This document shows positions 7,827 to 13,938 of a stretch of DNA of 32,037 bases, piece by piece. The position numbers and the translations under genes were made by a program. How positions within the stretch are numbered: the stretch's first letter is position 1; the number at the start of each line of letters is the position of its first letter. Source of the stretch: a virus; the IMG/VR virus record IMGVR_UViG_3300000553_000161, positions 1,972 to 34,008 of that record; one strand, 5' to 3'. The notes under the pieces are model-generated. The model saw nothing but the letters and a program-made list of their open reading frames with translations, was not told the origin of the DNA and searched no databases.

Positions 7827-8618
7827 ACTCTCATTTGGATAAGTCCAGTATCTACTACCATCCTCTCTTCTGGCAAGTTTCCTACCTTTTACTTTAGCTG
7901 ATAGTTTAGCAGCACTCTTTCTGCCGTTTTCTGCTGATGCTGAGTTTGGTAAACCTTTGTTCCATGCTGTTTGATTTTTCTTAAATCCTGGCACAGCAGT
8001 ACCGTTGTTCCATGCAATCTTGCCAGCACACGATAATGAGCAAGTTTTACGATCATTGATAGATGTGAATTCGCATTTACACGCTTTGCATATAAATGAA
8101 CGCAGTTGTTTCGATACTTTTAATCCTTTGTTTCGCATTGGCGTTTTTCTTATTTTTGATTTCTTTAGTGTTTGTATCTTTGGTTTGTCTACTATGAAAC
8201 ATAATAACCCTTGTTTACGCAATCTCATTTCTTCTTTGTCATATCCTTTATTCCATGCTGAATGCGATTTCCCCTTGTTCGCTGCCCCGTTACCGCCCGA
8301 TGATGTTTTCTTTACATTATAATAGCGACAAGAACCCTTTTGAACATTTTCGGATATCATTAATTCTGAATCTTTTATCTTATCTAACCATTTCTGTTCT
8401 AATATTCTTAAGTCTTTAGTAGTACCAATAGTATATTCTAGTACTTTAAAACGAAATGTAGTTGGTCTTATATTGTATGCTCTTTTCATAGGTTTATTCG
8501 AACAGATATAAGCATCATCTACTTTTCCATAATGCCCGCCTATATAAAAAAATTTTGATTTAGTATCATACCAGATATAAACATATCCTGTGTATTCAGA
8601 AGAATAAATATTATTCAT
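7812..8618 (-). CDS. GIY-YIG homing endonuclease next to the tmRNA
   Basis: A 268-residue homing-type nuclease. The GIY-YIG core opens at about residue 10 (GYVYIWYDTKSKFFYIGGHYG). A zinc-finger-like CKACKCEF ... CSLSC cluster lies near 185-205. Repeated AWNKG/AWNNG units (SAWNKGYDKE, IAWNNGTAVP, TAWNKGLPNS) are NUMOD-type DNA-binding modules. ATG 8618 is chosen because AAGGAG (8626-8631 on this strand) sits eight bases upstream; an in-frame ATG at 8675 would add 19 residues of unlike composition. The final codons and stop (7812-7814) lie inside the tmRNA 3' pseudoknot on the other strand, suggesting insertion beside or into the tmRNA gene. Its fold resembles the 30.9-31.5 kb copy (YIWYDT opening), so the two are probably related. 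Confidence 0.88.
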   Translation of the reverse strand: MNNIYSSEYTGYVYIWYDTKSKFFYIGGHYGKVDDAYICSNKPMKRAYNIRPTTFRFKVLEYTIGTTKDLRILEQKWLDKIKDSELMISENVQKGSCRYYNVKKTSSGGNGAANKGKSHSAWNKGYDKEEMRLRKQGLLCFIVDKPKIQTLKKSKIRKTPMRNKGLKVSKQLRSFICKACKCEFTSINDRKTCSLSCAGKIAWNNGTAVPGFKKNQTAWNKGLPNSASAENGRKSAAKLSAKVKGRKLARREDGSRYWTYPNESGEIG

Positions 8619-8687
8619 GCTGTTGCTCCTTCTAGCGATAGAGTCGATAGATGCTCGTAACATCGTGATCGACATTTTATTTAGTAT

Positions 8688-8716
8688 TTGACAAATAGAA
8701 TCAAGATAAGTAGTAT
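8688..8716 (+). promoter_or_regulatory. Sigma-70 promoter for the cell-wall hydrolase cassette
   Basis: TTGACA at 8688-8693, a 17-base spacer and TAGTAT at 8711-8716. A TATAGT overlaps it at 8714-8719 with a longer spacer. It stands between the divergent GIY-YIG gene and the first hydrolase gene. Confidence 0.65.
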
Positions 8717-8748
8717 AGTATAAACTAATTTGAGGAGATCGCTAGGGC

Positions 8749-9282
8749 GTGGCAACCCTAGTTAAAACGGAGAGTGTATTGAATATTATAACAACGATGG
8801 CAGTTACAGCAACTATTGCTTTGGCAAGTTGTGCAACTGCAGAAGGAAAAATAGTAGTAAATGCAACTACTCAAGATCATAAGTGTTTAGCAGAAGCTAT
8901 CTACTATGAATCAGGCTCGGAGCCGCGAGCAGGTAAAATCGCTGTAGGCAATGTAATTGTAAATCGTGCCCGCAGTGGAATGTATCCATCAACAATCTGT
9001 AAAGTAATAACACATATTGATTCCAAAAAATGTCAATTTGGATGGGCTTGCCATGCACATAAAGAACCGCGTGGTAAACGATGGAATACTAGTCAAGAAA
9101 TTGCCACCCTAATACTGTCAGGGGAAACATCTGATCTAAGTCATGGCGCACTTAGTTTCCATAACATTAAACATAAATTTCATAATAAAAAGACAGTAGA
9201 AAGAACTGCTATTATTGGTCATCACGTATTTTGGCGACCTAAGCAGTTAAAAGCGGACAACCGCCAAGGAGAACTAAAATGA
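8749..9282 (+). CDS. SleB-like cell wall hydrolase (Hydrolase_2), exported, possible lipoprotein
   Basis: Probable peptidoglycan hydrolase. Residues 46-165 match the SleB/CwlJ (Hydrolase_2) family: CLAEAIYYESGSEPRAGKIA with the probable catalytic Glu54, then VGNVIVNRARSGMYP, CQFGWACHAH and HGALSFHNI. The N-terminus has a hydrophobic segment (about 11-27) ending in LASC, a lipobox, so it may be an outer-membrane lipoprotein or a signal-peptide endolysin. It starts at GTG 8749, 11 bases after GAGGAG; the GTG lies in the loop of a CTAGGG/CCCTAG hairpin (8742-8761). It overlaps the next gene by ATGA, so the two hydrolases are coupled and probably act together at lysis. Confidence 0.85.
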   Translation: MATLVKTESVLNIITTMAVTATIALASCATAEGKIVVNATTQDHKCLAEAIYYESGSEPRAGKIAVGNVIVNRARSGMYPSTICKVITHIDSKKCQFGWACHAHKEPRGKRWNTSQEIATLILSGETSDLSHGALSFHNIKHKFHNKKTVERTAIIGHHVFWRPKQLKADNRQGELK

Positions 9283-10064
9283 GAACATCACTTATCGCAG
9301 TTGCAGCAGTATTAGTTGGCACATTTGTCACTACTGTACCAGTACTAGCGAAGCCTAAAGAAGAAAAAATTACTATTAAGAAGTTTGGTAAAACATGGCA
9401 TGTATCTAGTGCCACAGCCGTTGCTCGTTGCAATGCCAGTACAACAGACCCCAAGCGTAAGAGTTGGGGGCTTTACTGTGAATATGTTCCTGAATCTATT
9501 GCTAATAAGCAGCAATGTCAGTTTCTATTTTGGAAAACAGATTGTGCTACAACAACAGAATCTAAATTCGTAAAAGATGAAGATGGCATTCCAGGTAATC
9601 TTCCTGGATTAGGTAACAGAAAGTCTGGATTTTGGGAATCAAATAATACTGGACTTTTAGCTAAAGCTGAAAGCATGATTGGTTTGGATTCTCACAAGGA
9701 CAGACAAATGCTTAAAAAGAAGTTAAGTGAAGCCAATGGACAGGCAGTTGATCCAGCTCGTATCCCATGGTGTGCTGCTTGGGCAAATATGGTATTGTCA
9801 GAAGCAGGAATGGAAACGACTGGTAGTCTAATGGCCCGTAGTTTTCTATCATGGGGTAAGGCAACAAAGATTCCTAATATTGGCGATGTTGTTGTAATGC
9901 GTCGTGGTCGTAATCGTAACATGGGACACGTTGGATTTTTCTATGCCTTCGTCGATGTTAATGGTGCTAAAATGGTTGCTGTGTTAGGTGGCAATCAGGG
10001 TAAAGAAGTTCGAATCAGCTATTATCCAATTAGCAAAGTAATTGCTTATAGAACAGCGGCATAA
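9279..10064 (+). CDS. Exported NlpC/CHAP-type peptidoglycan amidase/peptidase
   Basis: A 261-residue protein with a signal peptide (residues 1 to about 24, ending VLAKP). The C-terminal half (about 125-258) fits the TIGR02594-type cysteine peptidase family: IPWCAAWANMVL with Cys165, GSLMARSFLSWG, GDVVVMRRG, MGHVGFF with His217 and LGGNQ near 237-240. These are the expected catalytic Cys, His and Asn. The middle holds four Cys (about 51-89) that may form disulfides, consistent with export. It is coupled to the SleB-like gene upstream (ATGA) and to the membrane protein downstream (two bases apart). An endolysin role is inferred. Confidence 0.85.
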   Translation: MRTSLIAVAAVLVGTFVTTVPVLAKPKEEKITIKKFGKTWHVSSATAVARCNASTTDPKRKSWGLYCEYVPESIANKQQCQFLFWKTDCATTTESKFVKDEDGIPGNLPGLGNRKSGFWESNNTGLLAKAESMIGLDSHKDRQMLKKKLSEANGQAVDPARIPWCAAWANMVLSEAGMETTGSLMARSFLSWGKATKIPNIGDVVVMRRGRNRNMGHVGFFYAFVDVNGAKMVAVLGGNQGKEVRISYYPISKVIAYRTAA

Positions 10065-10066
10065 TA

Positions 10067-11515
10067 ATGATCTTAGACCTTATTGCTTTATTAACGGCTG
10101 TTAGCATCAGTGGTGTAGCAGCATACTACTCAATCGTAGGACTTGCTGCTATTTTTAGCGGTGTGTTTATTCCTATTATCATAATGGGCGGCGTGTTAGA
10201 ATTTGGTAAAATTGTTACCACAGTTTGGCTACATGTTAATTGGCATAAAGTTGGATGGCCTATCAGATGGTATCTCAGCATTGCAGTAGTTGTATTAATG
10301 TTTGTTACCAGCATGGGAATTTTTGGGTTCCTTAGTCGTGCTCATATTGATGCAACTAGCAGTGTTGGGGATAATCAACTTATAATCGAACAACTAGATC
10401 AGCAGATTACAGTTGAACGCCAACGTATCACTGATAGTCAACGTGTAATTGCACAAATGGATGCTGCAATTAACAACATCCTAAATCAAAGCACTAATGC
10501 AAAAACCATTGAAAATCAACGCGGTGGGCAGATTGCTACACAAGCAAATACGCTTAGAAATCAACAGAGAAAAGAACGAGAAGCACTAAACAAAACAGTT
10601 GACGACACAAACAAGCGTATTGCTGATATTAATAATCAAAAATTAAAGCTGCAACAATCTCAAGCTAAGACTGAAGCTGAAGTTGGTCCCATTAAATACA
10701 TTGCACAATTAATTTACGGCGATAACATTAATAAGGATCTACTAGAACGAGCAGTAAGATGGGTTATTATTATTATTGTTGCAGTATTTGATCCACTTGC
10801 AGTTTGTTTAATACTTGCTGTAACTATGTCATTGAGTGTTAAAAAGGAACAAGAAGATGCCCAAACAATTAGACCCCAAGACATTACAGAAGATAGCCAA
10901 CGACCAGAAAGCACAACAACAAGCAGAATTAGTGCAACAGACCAGAACGGATCTCAGCAATCACCAAGCGATGAACAGCACAACGTACCCGTTGAACAGC
11001 CTCCCGCCATTCAATACATCGACCGAGAAGTAATTGTCGAAGTTGAGAAGATTGTCGAAGTTGAGAAGATTGTCGAACTTATTAAGGAAGTTCCTGTTGA
11101 AGATCACAGTCGAATGGCAGAGTTAGCTAAAGAAATTGACAATCTATTAGGTGAGTTAAAGAATAAAGAACATACAATTGGCAAGCTTAAAGCTGAAATT
11201 GTTGTACTTGAGAATCCAATTGAATTTGTTATTAATGCAGCAATGATTGGCGATACATTTCCAGAAGAAAAATCATTGGGACAGTTGTTTTGTTTAACTG
11301 AACGTGGCGGAATTAAAGTATTCAAATGGAACGATGAGAAGTGGATCCCTGTAAACAAAGAGCAAAATGATTCATACCTATTAGATGATCCTGTTAAAGA
11401 TGGTATTATAACTATGTTAGCAACAGGCGAGCTTTCATGGGAATTATTAACTCTTAACGAACAAGAAGCTATTGAACCATTGCTTAAGGACAACTTTAAA
11501 CTTGCTGGAAGATAA
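10067..11515 (+). CDS. Membrane protein with long coiled coil
   Basis: A 482-residue protein with three or more N-terminal membrane segments (about 2-25, 28-46, 68-92), a charged coiled-coil region (about 100-215, rich in Gln, Arg, Glu and Asn) and another membrane segment (about 228-258). A hydrophilic C-terminal part carries a tandem VEKIVEVEKIVEL repeat and a second heptad stretch (335-380). Similar large membrane proteins occur in aquatic T4-like phages without an assigned role, as far as I recall. The last gene of the hydrolase cassette could be a holin/spanin-like envelope factor or an envelope-remodelling protein; neither has direct support. The gene overlaps the next reading frame. 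Confidence 0.75.
   Translation: MILDLIALLTAVSISGVAAYYSIVGLAAIFSGVFIPIIIMGGVLEFGKIVTTVWLHVNWHKVGWPIRWYLSIAVVVLMFVTSMGIFGFLSRAHIDATSSVGDNQLIIEQLDQQITVERQRITDSQRVIAQMDAAINNILNQSTNAKTIENQRGGQIATQANTLRNQQRKEREALNKTVDDTNKRIADINNQKLKLQQSQAKTEAEVGPIKYIAQLIYGDNINKDLLERAVRWVIIIIVAVFDPLAVCLILAVTMSLSVKKEQEDAQTIRPQDITEDSQRPESTTTSRISATDQNGSQQSPSDEQHNVPVEQPPAIQYIDREVIVEVEKIVEVEKIVELIKEVPVEDHSRMAELAKEIDNLLGELKNKEHTIGKLKAEIVVLENPIEFVINAAMIGDTFPEEKSLGQLFCLTERGGIKVFKWNDEKWIPVNKEQNDSYLLDDPVKDGIITMLATGELSWELLTLNEQEAIEPLLKDNFKLAGR
11033..11077 (+). repeat. 18-base in-frame tandem repeat (2.5 copies)
   Basis: ATTGTCGAAGTTGAGAAG occurs at 11033-11050 and 11051-11068, followed by a partial third copy to 11077. It encodes the repeated IVEVEK hexapeptide in the membrane coiled-coil protein. 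Identical copies suggest recent slippage. Confidence 0.9.
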
Positions 11516-11912
11516 AAAAGTAATAACAGAGCCTGATCTCGATTATTCTAGATCATTTAAAATTCTTCTTGTGGATTTTGAATGGGAAGAGATTACTGCC
11601 ATCACAGAAGCAATTAAAAAACTACCTGGTCCTGTCAGTTTATTTCTTTATGGAAGTAACGATAAGAACCCTGCGTGGTGTATAGCACAGTCTAAAAATT
11701 GTCAAAGTGTATTATTAAACATGGTAAACTTTGGACAGTGTGAAAGATTAAAAGGGTTCTTATTAGGAGAACCAAATGTATTCACATATGGATATCATGA
11801 TTTAGATGAACTATTTCATAGAAAAGTTATTGACTCATTAAGCTGGCTTGCTGTAAGCTATGATCAGTGGCATAGAATCAATGAGGTGAAGAATGTCAAC
11901 GTGGAAGCTTAG
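11502..11912 (+). CDS. Unknown phage protein
   Basis: About 136 residues from a TTG at 11502, or 146 from ATG 11472, which lies further inside the upstream gene. AAGGA near 11487 favours the TTG. Visible features: DYSRSFKILLVDFEWEEITA, then LFLYGSNDKNPAWC and LDELFHRKVIDSLSWLAVSYDQWHRI. A strand-helix alternation suggests a compact alpha/beta fold. No catalytic motif or known family was recognised. It overlaps its neighbours on both sides (14 and 20 bases), so it belongs to the bS21 operon. Confidence 0.65.
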   Translation: MLEDKKVITEPDLDYSRSFKILLVDFEWEEITAITEAIKKLPGPVSLFLYGSNDKNPAWCIAQSKNCQSVLLNMVNFGQCERLKGFLLGEPNVFTYGYHDLDELFHRKVIDSLSWLAVSYDQWHRINEVKNVNVEA

Positions 11913-12702
11913 TACTGCTGAAAAGAAATCTTGTACACAAATTGAATATTTTAAGAAAGGCGAATTAGTTGCTCAACGAGAAATTGGCTGGCGTTGGTGC
12001 TGGGCTCGATATAGTGAAAAGCCAGATCTTAGCAATTACAATCTTGAAAAAGATCAAATTGAACTTTATTCGCTAGGCGACATTGATGATATGGAGCAGG
12101 ATGATGGCTGTTGGGAATCATGGTCATGGCCTGAAGACGTAGATGCTGAAGAAGCTGAACGTCTCGAAAGCATCTACGAAGAAGAATATGATGAAGGACT
12201 CGAGAATGAAGGCTGGGTACTAGATGATACCGAGTATTGGATCAGCGGCAAGCTTGATCTCGAACAGGAAATTAAGTGGTATATTAATGGGGCTGAACCA
12301 CTTGTAGTTGTCGATCAGTGGACACGGGATGATCTCAGAGTTGAACATCGTGTTACATATCCCTCAACACATGCTGAATTTGGCACTAAGCCAGATATTT
12401 CAGGGTATGACATTGAAGATCAACTGGATATTACAGCTTTAGATATTCCTGTTCTTAATTTCCGCAATGGTAAGACAATTGAAGATGTATGGGAATTTCC
12501 TGAGGATATGCCTAAGAAAGAACAGAATTGGTTTAAGAAGCATTCATGGGCGAAGTGGGCTAACCAATTGACGATGTTTGGGAATTTCCTGAGGATATGC
12601 CTAAGAAAGAACAGAATTGGTTTAAGAAGCATTCATGGGCGAAGTGGGCTAAAGCAGGCTGGACTACTCAGAATATTCAAGTATGGGTCACAGGCGAGCT
12701 AA
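11893..12702 (+). pseudogene. Trp-rich unknown protein disrupted by an out-of-frame 89-base duplication
   Basis: The open frame gives 269 residues, but the last 45 or so are out of frame. An 88-base segment at 12476-12563 is repeated at 12565-12652; the 89-base period shifts the frame. Removing one copy restores a tail reading AKAGWTTQNIQVWVTGELTI and ending at TAA 12726-12728, which overlaps the bS21 start as TAATG. The intact protein would contain two related acidic Trp-rich modules: ESWSWPEDVDAEEAERLESI ... EYWISGKL and DVWEFPEDMPKKEQNWFKKH ... VWVTGEL. Function unknown. The shift may be a real mutation, an assembly fault, or bypassed in translation. A mutated but expressed protein is also possible. 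Confidence 0.7.
12476..12652 (+). repeat. Direct tandem duplication, 88-base units, 89-base period
   Basis: Unit 1 at 12476-12563 and unit 2 at 12565-12652 start CAATTGA and end GGGCTAA. I see two mismatches, both near the start (GAAGATGTA against GACGATGTT). The period is not a multiple of three. Confidence 0.95.
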
Positions 12703-12727
12703 CTATTACAAAGGATGAGGAAGAATA

Positions 12728-12979
12728 ATGAGTTTTGAATACGAAGATATTAGGCAGAAGGGTACACTTGTTGAAGTACATAATAATGATATCAACAAGG
12801 CCATGCGTAAGCTAAAGAAGGTAGTACAAGCAGAAGGCATTTTCCAGACATTACGTGAGCGTGAGCGTTTTGAGAAGCCATCAGTGAAGCGTAAGAAGGA
12901 AATGGCCCGTGCTGTTAAGCGTTGGCAAAAGAAGATTCGTGATTATCGTGAATTAGGTAAAACTAATCAGGTTCGGTAA
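12728..12979 (+). CDS. rpsU: Ribosomal protein bS21 (phage-encoded)
   Basis: An 83-residue basic protein. Residues 13-72 match small-subunit protein bS21: GTLVEVHNNDINKAMRKLKK, then AEGIFQTLRERERFEKPSVK and MARAVKRWQKKI, in place of the bacterial 'EPFDVALRRFKR ... REFYEKPTxxRKRK' core. bS21 sits at the mRNA exit side of the 30S platform, near the Shine-Dalgarno helix. Phage copies are known in aquatic T4-like phages and are proposed to swap into host ribosomes and bias translation. The N-terminus is about 10 residues longer than usual. ATG 12728 overlaps the restored stop of the upstream gene (TAATG). It stands about 120 bases before hsp20. Confidence 0.9.
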   Translation: MSFEYEDIRQKGTLVEVHNNDINKAMRKLKKVVQAEGIFQTLRERERFEKPSVKRKKEMARAVKRWQKKIRDYRELGKTNQVR

Positions 12980-13007
12980 AAAAATTAAAAATTTTTAGTA
13001 TAAACAC

Positions 13008-13035
13008 TTGATTTTTTGTTCTAAAATGCTATATA
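13008..13035 (+). promoter_or_regulatory. Sigma-70 promoter of hsp20
   Basis: TTGATT at 13008-13013, a 16-base spacer and TATATA at 13030-13035. The predicted start near 13041 begins a leader of about 58 bases that can fold before the hsp20 start. No heat-shock sigma-32 pattern was recognised. Confidence 0.65.
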
Positions 13036-13040
13036 GTATT

Positions 13041-13101
13041 GTAGCAGTGCTAAATGATTAGGCTGCTACATATATCTTGCTTTTAAAGGAGATAAATTAT
13101 G
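13041..13101 (+). promoter_or_regulatory. Candidate ROSE-like RNA thermometer in the hsp20 leader
   Basis: Two stacked hairpins cover the leader. The first is a perfect 7-bp stem, GTAGCAG 13041-13047 with CTGCTAC 13063-13069. The second puts the ribosome-binding site in a weak helix: CTTGCT 13076-13081 against AGGAG 13087-13091, with G13079 unpaired and a 5-base loop. A UUGCU stretch with a bulged G facing the Shine-Dalgarno sequence is the hallmark of ROSE thermometers of alphaproteobacterial small heat-shock genes. The gene downstream is hsp20. Confidence 0.65.
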
Positions 13102-13569
13102 AACGCAAGAACTTTTGATCTAACTCCCTTTCACCGTGCAACTATTGGTTTCGAACAGCTTTTTAATGAGTTGGATCGATCCTTTGCAAACTCAGTGAAC
13201 CAGGGTTACCCTCCCTACAACATCATTAAGAGTGATGAAGATCATTATAATATTGAGTTAGCAGTTGCCGGATTCAGTATGGATGAACTATCAATTACAC
13301 TTGACAAGGATCAATTGATTATTGAAGGTCATCCAACCTTTAAGGAATTTTCAGATGAAGAGCATGTTGAGTGGAAGAATGGAGAAGATCCAAGACATTT
13401 CCTACACAAGGGAATAGCTAATCGCACCTTCATTCGCACATTCAAGATTGCTGAACATATGGAAGTGACAGGTGCTGATCTAGAATTAGGCATTCTAAAG
13501 ATTACTTTGGAACGTAATGTTCCTGAGGAACTACAGCCTAAGAAGATTGCTATTACATATAAATCCTAA
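13099..13569 (+). CDS. hsp20: Small heat-shock protein Hsp20 (alpha-crystallin)
   Basis: ATP-independent holdase that binds unfolding proteins; T4-like phages of aquatic bacteria often carry one, possibly to help virion assembly or host stress. It has 156 residues, with an IbpA-like start (RTFDLTPFHRATIGFEQLFN) and the alpha-crystallin domain at about 36-138: YNIELAVAGFSMDELSITL, then ANRTFIRTFKIAEHMEV, GADLELGILKITLER. The GIL within the last strand is the conserved A-x-x-x-x-G-[IV]-L signature. A short C-terminal tail ends KKIAITYKS, containing the I-x-I motif used in oligomer assembly. AGGAG lies eight bases before the ATG. A 10-bp hairpin separates it from clpS. Confidence 0.93.
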   Translation: MNARTFDLTPFHRATIGFEQLFNELDRSFANSVNQGYPPYNIIKSDEDHYNIELAVAGFSMDELSITLDKDQLIIEGHPTFKEFSDEEHVEWKNGEDPRHFLHKGIANRTFIRTFKIAEHMEVTGADLELGILKITLERNVPEELQPKKIAITYKS

Positions 13570-13580
13570 TATAATACAAT

Positions 13581-13607
13581 ACATGGTGGGTATTCTGCCC
13601 ACCATGT
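13581..13607 (+). terminator. Perfect 10-bp hairpin between hsp20 and clpS
   Basis: ACATGGTGGG at 13581-13590 and CCCACCATGT at 13598-13607 pair perfectly around a 7-base loop. The following bases, TAAATACATT, lack a T-run, so termination would be weak or factor-dependent. It may be an attenuator or an mRNA-end stabiliser. Confidence 0.5.
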
Positions 13608-13620
13608 TAAATACATTGAG

Positions 13621-13938
13621 ATGGGTAAAATGTCATCAGATTTTGAAACAAAGAAAAAAGTAGCGATTAGATTGGATATTGCTCCACCTTCGCAATTTAA
13701 AGTTATATTCATTAATGATAATGTTACTACTGTAGACTTTGTTTGTACTGCATTAATGACATTCTTTGGATATAATCAAGAAGGTGCGGCAGCACTTACA
13801 GTTCGTATTCATGATGAAGGAATGGCAATTGTGGCGATAATGCCATATGAACTAGCTGAGCAAAAAGCATTAGAAGTTACTGCAATTGCTCGCAGTAATG
13901 GGTTCCCTCTTAATATTAAAATTGAACCTAACCATTAA
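13621..13938 (+). CDS. clpS: ClpS-like N-degron adaptor
   Basis: Adaptor that delivers proteins with destabilising N-terminal residues to the ClpAP protease. The 105-residue length and the pattern PPSQFKVIFINDNVTTVDFV ... FFGYNQEGAAAL ... RIHDEGMAIVAI match ClpS throughout. By alignment to E. coli ClpS from memory, the alpha-amine-binding Asn34, Asp35 and His66 are kept (IND, IHDEG), Asp36 is Asn, and the pocket-gating Met40 is Val (TTVDF for TPMEF). This might widen the accepted N-terminal residues. Two starts are possible: ATG 13621 (after TTGAG) or ATG 13630. No clpA is in the window, so it would use the host protease. The end overlaps the convergent phosphoesterase gene by 11 bases. Confidence 0.88.
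   Translation: MGKMSSDFETKKKVAIRLDIAPPSQFKVIFINDNVTTVDFVCTALMTFFGYNQEGAAALTVRIHDEGMAIVAIMPYELAEQKALEVTAIARSNGFPLNIKIEPNH

Larger units (their letters stand above)
7487..7830 (+). ncRNA. ssrA: Circularly permuted (two-piece) tmRNA
   Basis: Ribosome-rescue RNA with the acceptor half encoded before the coding half. Acceptor half: T-stem GGGAG 7523-7527 with CTCCC 7535-7539, loop TGCGAAT, then CGCCTCC 7540-7546, discriminator A7547 and encoded CCA 7548-7550. Coding half starts GGGGGCG 7622-7628, which pairs over all 7 positions with 7540-7546, including a G3-U70 wobble (G7624, T7544), the alanyl-tRNA synthetase identity element. The D-like segment AAATAGG follows. A P2-like helix can form between TGCTGT 7646-7651 and ATAGCA 7497-7502. 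A PK1-type stem (GATAGTCG/CGAC..CTATC, about 7662-7692) precedes the tag reading frame (7732-7779), and a pseudoknot follows (7792-7826). Exact ends are estimates. Permuted tmRNAs are known from alphaproteobacteria, some betaproteobacteria and cyanobacteria; the AANDN tag points to the first. Confidence 0.93.

Noticed and set aside
7487-7830. tmRNA 3' end as a phage attachment site remnant
   Set aside because: The RNA is complete in both halves and has its own promoter, and no integrase or duplicated tmRNA end is visible in the window.
7812-8675. Longer start of the second GIY-YIG gene (ATG 8675)
   Set aside because: The extra 19 residues are unlike the family, while ATG 8618 has a strong AAGGAG at the right distance.
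8742-8761. CTAGGG/CCCTAG hairpin around the SleB-like GTG start as a regulatory switch
   Set aside because: Only 6 bp, does not cover the ribosome-binding site, and may be chance; kept as a note in that gene entry.
11033-11077. CRISPR or regulatory direct repeats
   Set aside because: The short units are in frame, contiguous and encode a coiled-coil hexapeptide, without spacers.
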